Source: Pontixanthobacter aestiaquae
GTDB lineage: Bacteria; Pseudomonadota; Alphaproteobacteria; Sphingomonadales; Sphingomonadaceae
Direction of reading: 5' to 3'
Length of the DNA stretch: 64,000 nucleotides
NCBI RefSeq assembly: GCF_009827455.1
Contig: NZ_WTYZ01000001.1
Span: forward strand, 1,249,001 to 1,313,000
Shown: positions 63,605 to 64,000 of the stretch, in pieces
Numbering within the stretch: position 1 is the first letter of the stretch
Layout of the letters: every line of letters begins with the position of its first letter
The notes under the pieces: model-generated
The model's database searches: none
What the model was told of the DNA's origin: nothing
Seen by the model: only the letters and a program-made list of their open reading frames with translations
Position numbers and translations under genes: made by a program

Positions 63605-63627
63605 TAATTGTTCAGCCTAAACTGGCG

Positions 63628-63864
63628 TTACGGGCTTGTAGGCGCGTCGTCGTCTTCATTACCACCGGCAATAATAATACCAGCGATAATCGCTGCAGCA
63701 GCAAGAATAGCGAGAATGACGCCCGCGCCGCCGGAGTCACCACCGAGATTGCTCTCTTCAGTAACTGGTGCAGCAGCACGATCGGCATCAGCACTTTGTG
63801 CGATGGCTGGCGATGCAGCCAGCGAAACAGCCGCTGTAGCAGCAAGTAGGTTACGGAACTTCAT
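63628..63864 (-). CDS. Small secreted or membrane protein, hypothetical
   Basis: A 78-residue protein with a signal peptide (MKFRNLLAATAAVSLAASPA, cleavage after AIAQ) and a C-terminal hydrophobic segment (about 47-68, GAGVILAILAAAAIIAGIII) ending in an acidic tail. Proteins of this layout are frequent hypotheticals in sphingomonads. It reads against tatC with a terminator between. Confidence 0.75.
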   Translation of the reverse strand: MKFRNLLAATAAVSLAASPAIAQSADADRAAAPVTEESNLGGDSGGAGVILAILAAAAIIAGIIIAGGNEDDDAPTSP

Positions 63865-64000
63865 TTCAATCGTCTCCTCAGAGCTCTAACTTGTTCAAAC
63901 TCTCTGGCTTACTAAGGGATTTGCTACAGTGAGGCAACCCCAAAGTTCGTATCAGATTGTTCAATATGTTACCGAATTGTAACACTTATCCTAATTGTTG
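63865..64000. other. Window-end intergenic sequence
   Basis: The last 136 bases hold the upstream region of the 78-aa gene. No further gene is evident before the window ends. Confidence 0.5.

Overview
The window looks like chromosomal DNA of an alphaproteobacterium of the order Sphingomonadales, most likely Erythrobacteraceae. This rests on gene content (ATP12 chaperone, a TIGR02186-type membrane protein next to TauE/SafE, aminoglycoside-phosphotransferase-fold homoserine kinase, GatCAB, a Tad pilus cluster, many M16/penicillin-acylase/TonB-receptor envelope genes) and on the dispersed palindromic repeat with arms CCTGAGCTTGTCGAAGGG / CCCTTCGACAAGCTCAGG, which I associate with sphingomonads. 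The genus is inference. No tRNA, rRNA, CRISPR array, transposase or integrase was recognised. Most of the window is ordinary, densely packed chromosome with many ATGA, GTGA and TGATG junctions.

Layout. 1-5.4 kb: the end of a TauE/SafE exporter with its TIGR02186 partner, a HerA-like ATPase, then (minus strand) an MtfA-like peptidase, queE and an SGNH hydrolase. 5.6-7.4 kb: one AT-rich orphan polytopic membrane protein gene, compositionally unlike its neighbours. 7.6-14.1 kb: valS, diverging from a four-gene Mla/MCE lipid transporter (permease with a fused STAS domain, ATPase, MCE protein, lipoprotein). 14.1-17.6 kb: a tightly overlapping minus-strand operon (crcB, RluA-type pseudouridine synthase, a 75-aa protein, HAD phosphatase, a small membrane protein, ATP12). 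18.0-25.1 kb: rpsU, a membrane FKBP, gatC-gatA-gatB interrupted by a palindromic repeat and a small membrane protein gene, trmL with an apparent CTG start, and an OmpA / 29-aa peptide / helix-hairpin-helix cluster. 25.1-32.5 kb: minus-strand envelope genes (two coupled unknown secreted proteins, a small beta-rich protein, an M16 peptidase, a penicillin-acylase-family hydrolase). 32.7-39.6 kb: clpB, a small secreted protein, a TonB-dependent receptor and another secreted unknown. 39.8-43.5 kb: thiolase, SDR, enoyl-CoA hydratase and MarR regulator. 43.6-51.0 kb: a minus-strand Tad/Flp pilus cluster (cpaA-cpaB-cpaC-cpaD-cpaE-tadB-tadC) lacking the CpaF/TadA motor ATPase at its usual place and lacking a pilin gene. 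51.1-64.0 kb: alpha/beta hydrolase, FAD oxidoreductase, YegP-type protein, rnhA, thrB, ispH, a lipoprotein, then argS-SPOR-nagZ-scpA-scpB-tatA-tatB-tatC, ending with a small secreted protein.

The points I would look at first are the Tad cluster without its motor gene, the AT-rich orphan membrane protein, the CTG-start trmL junction, the 21-bp perfect palindrome in front of queE, the nested palindromes in front of marR, and the 29-codon membrane-peptide gene beside a membrane-anchored helix-hairpin-helix protein. No complete, clearly new multi-gene system was found.
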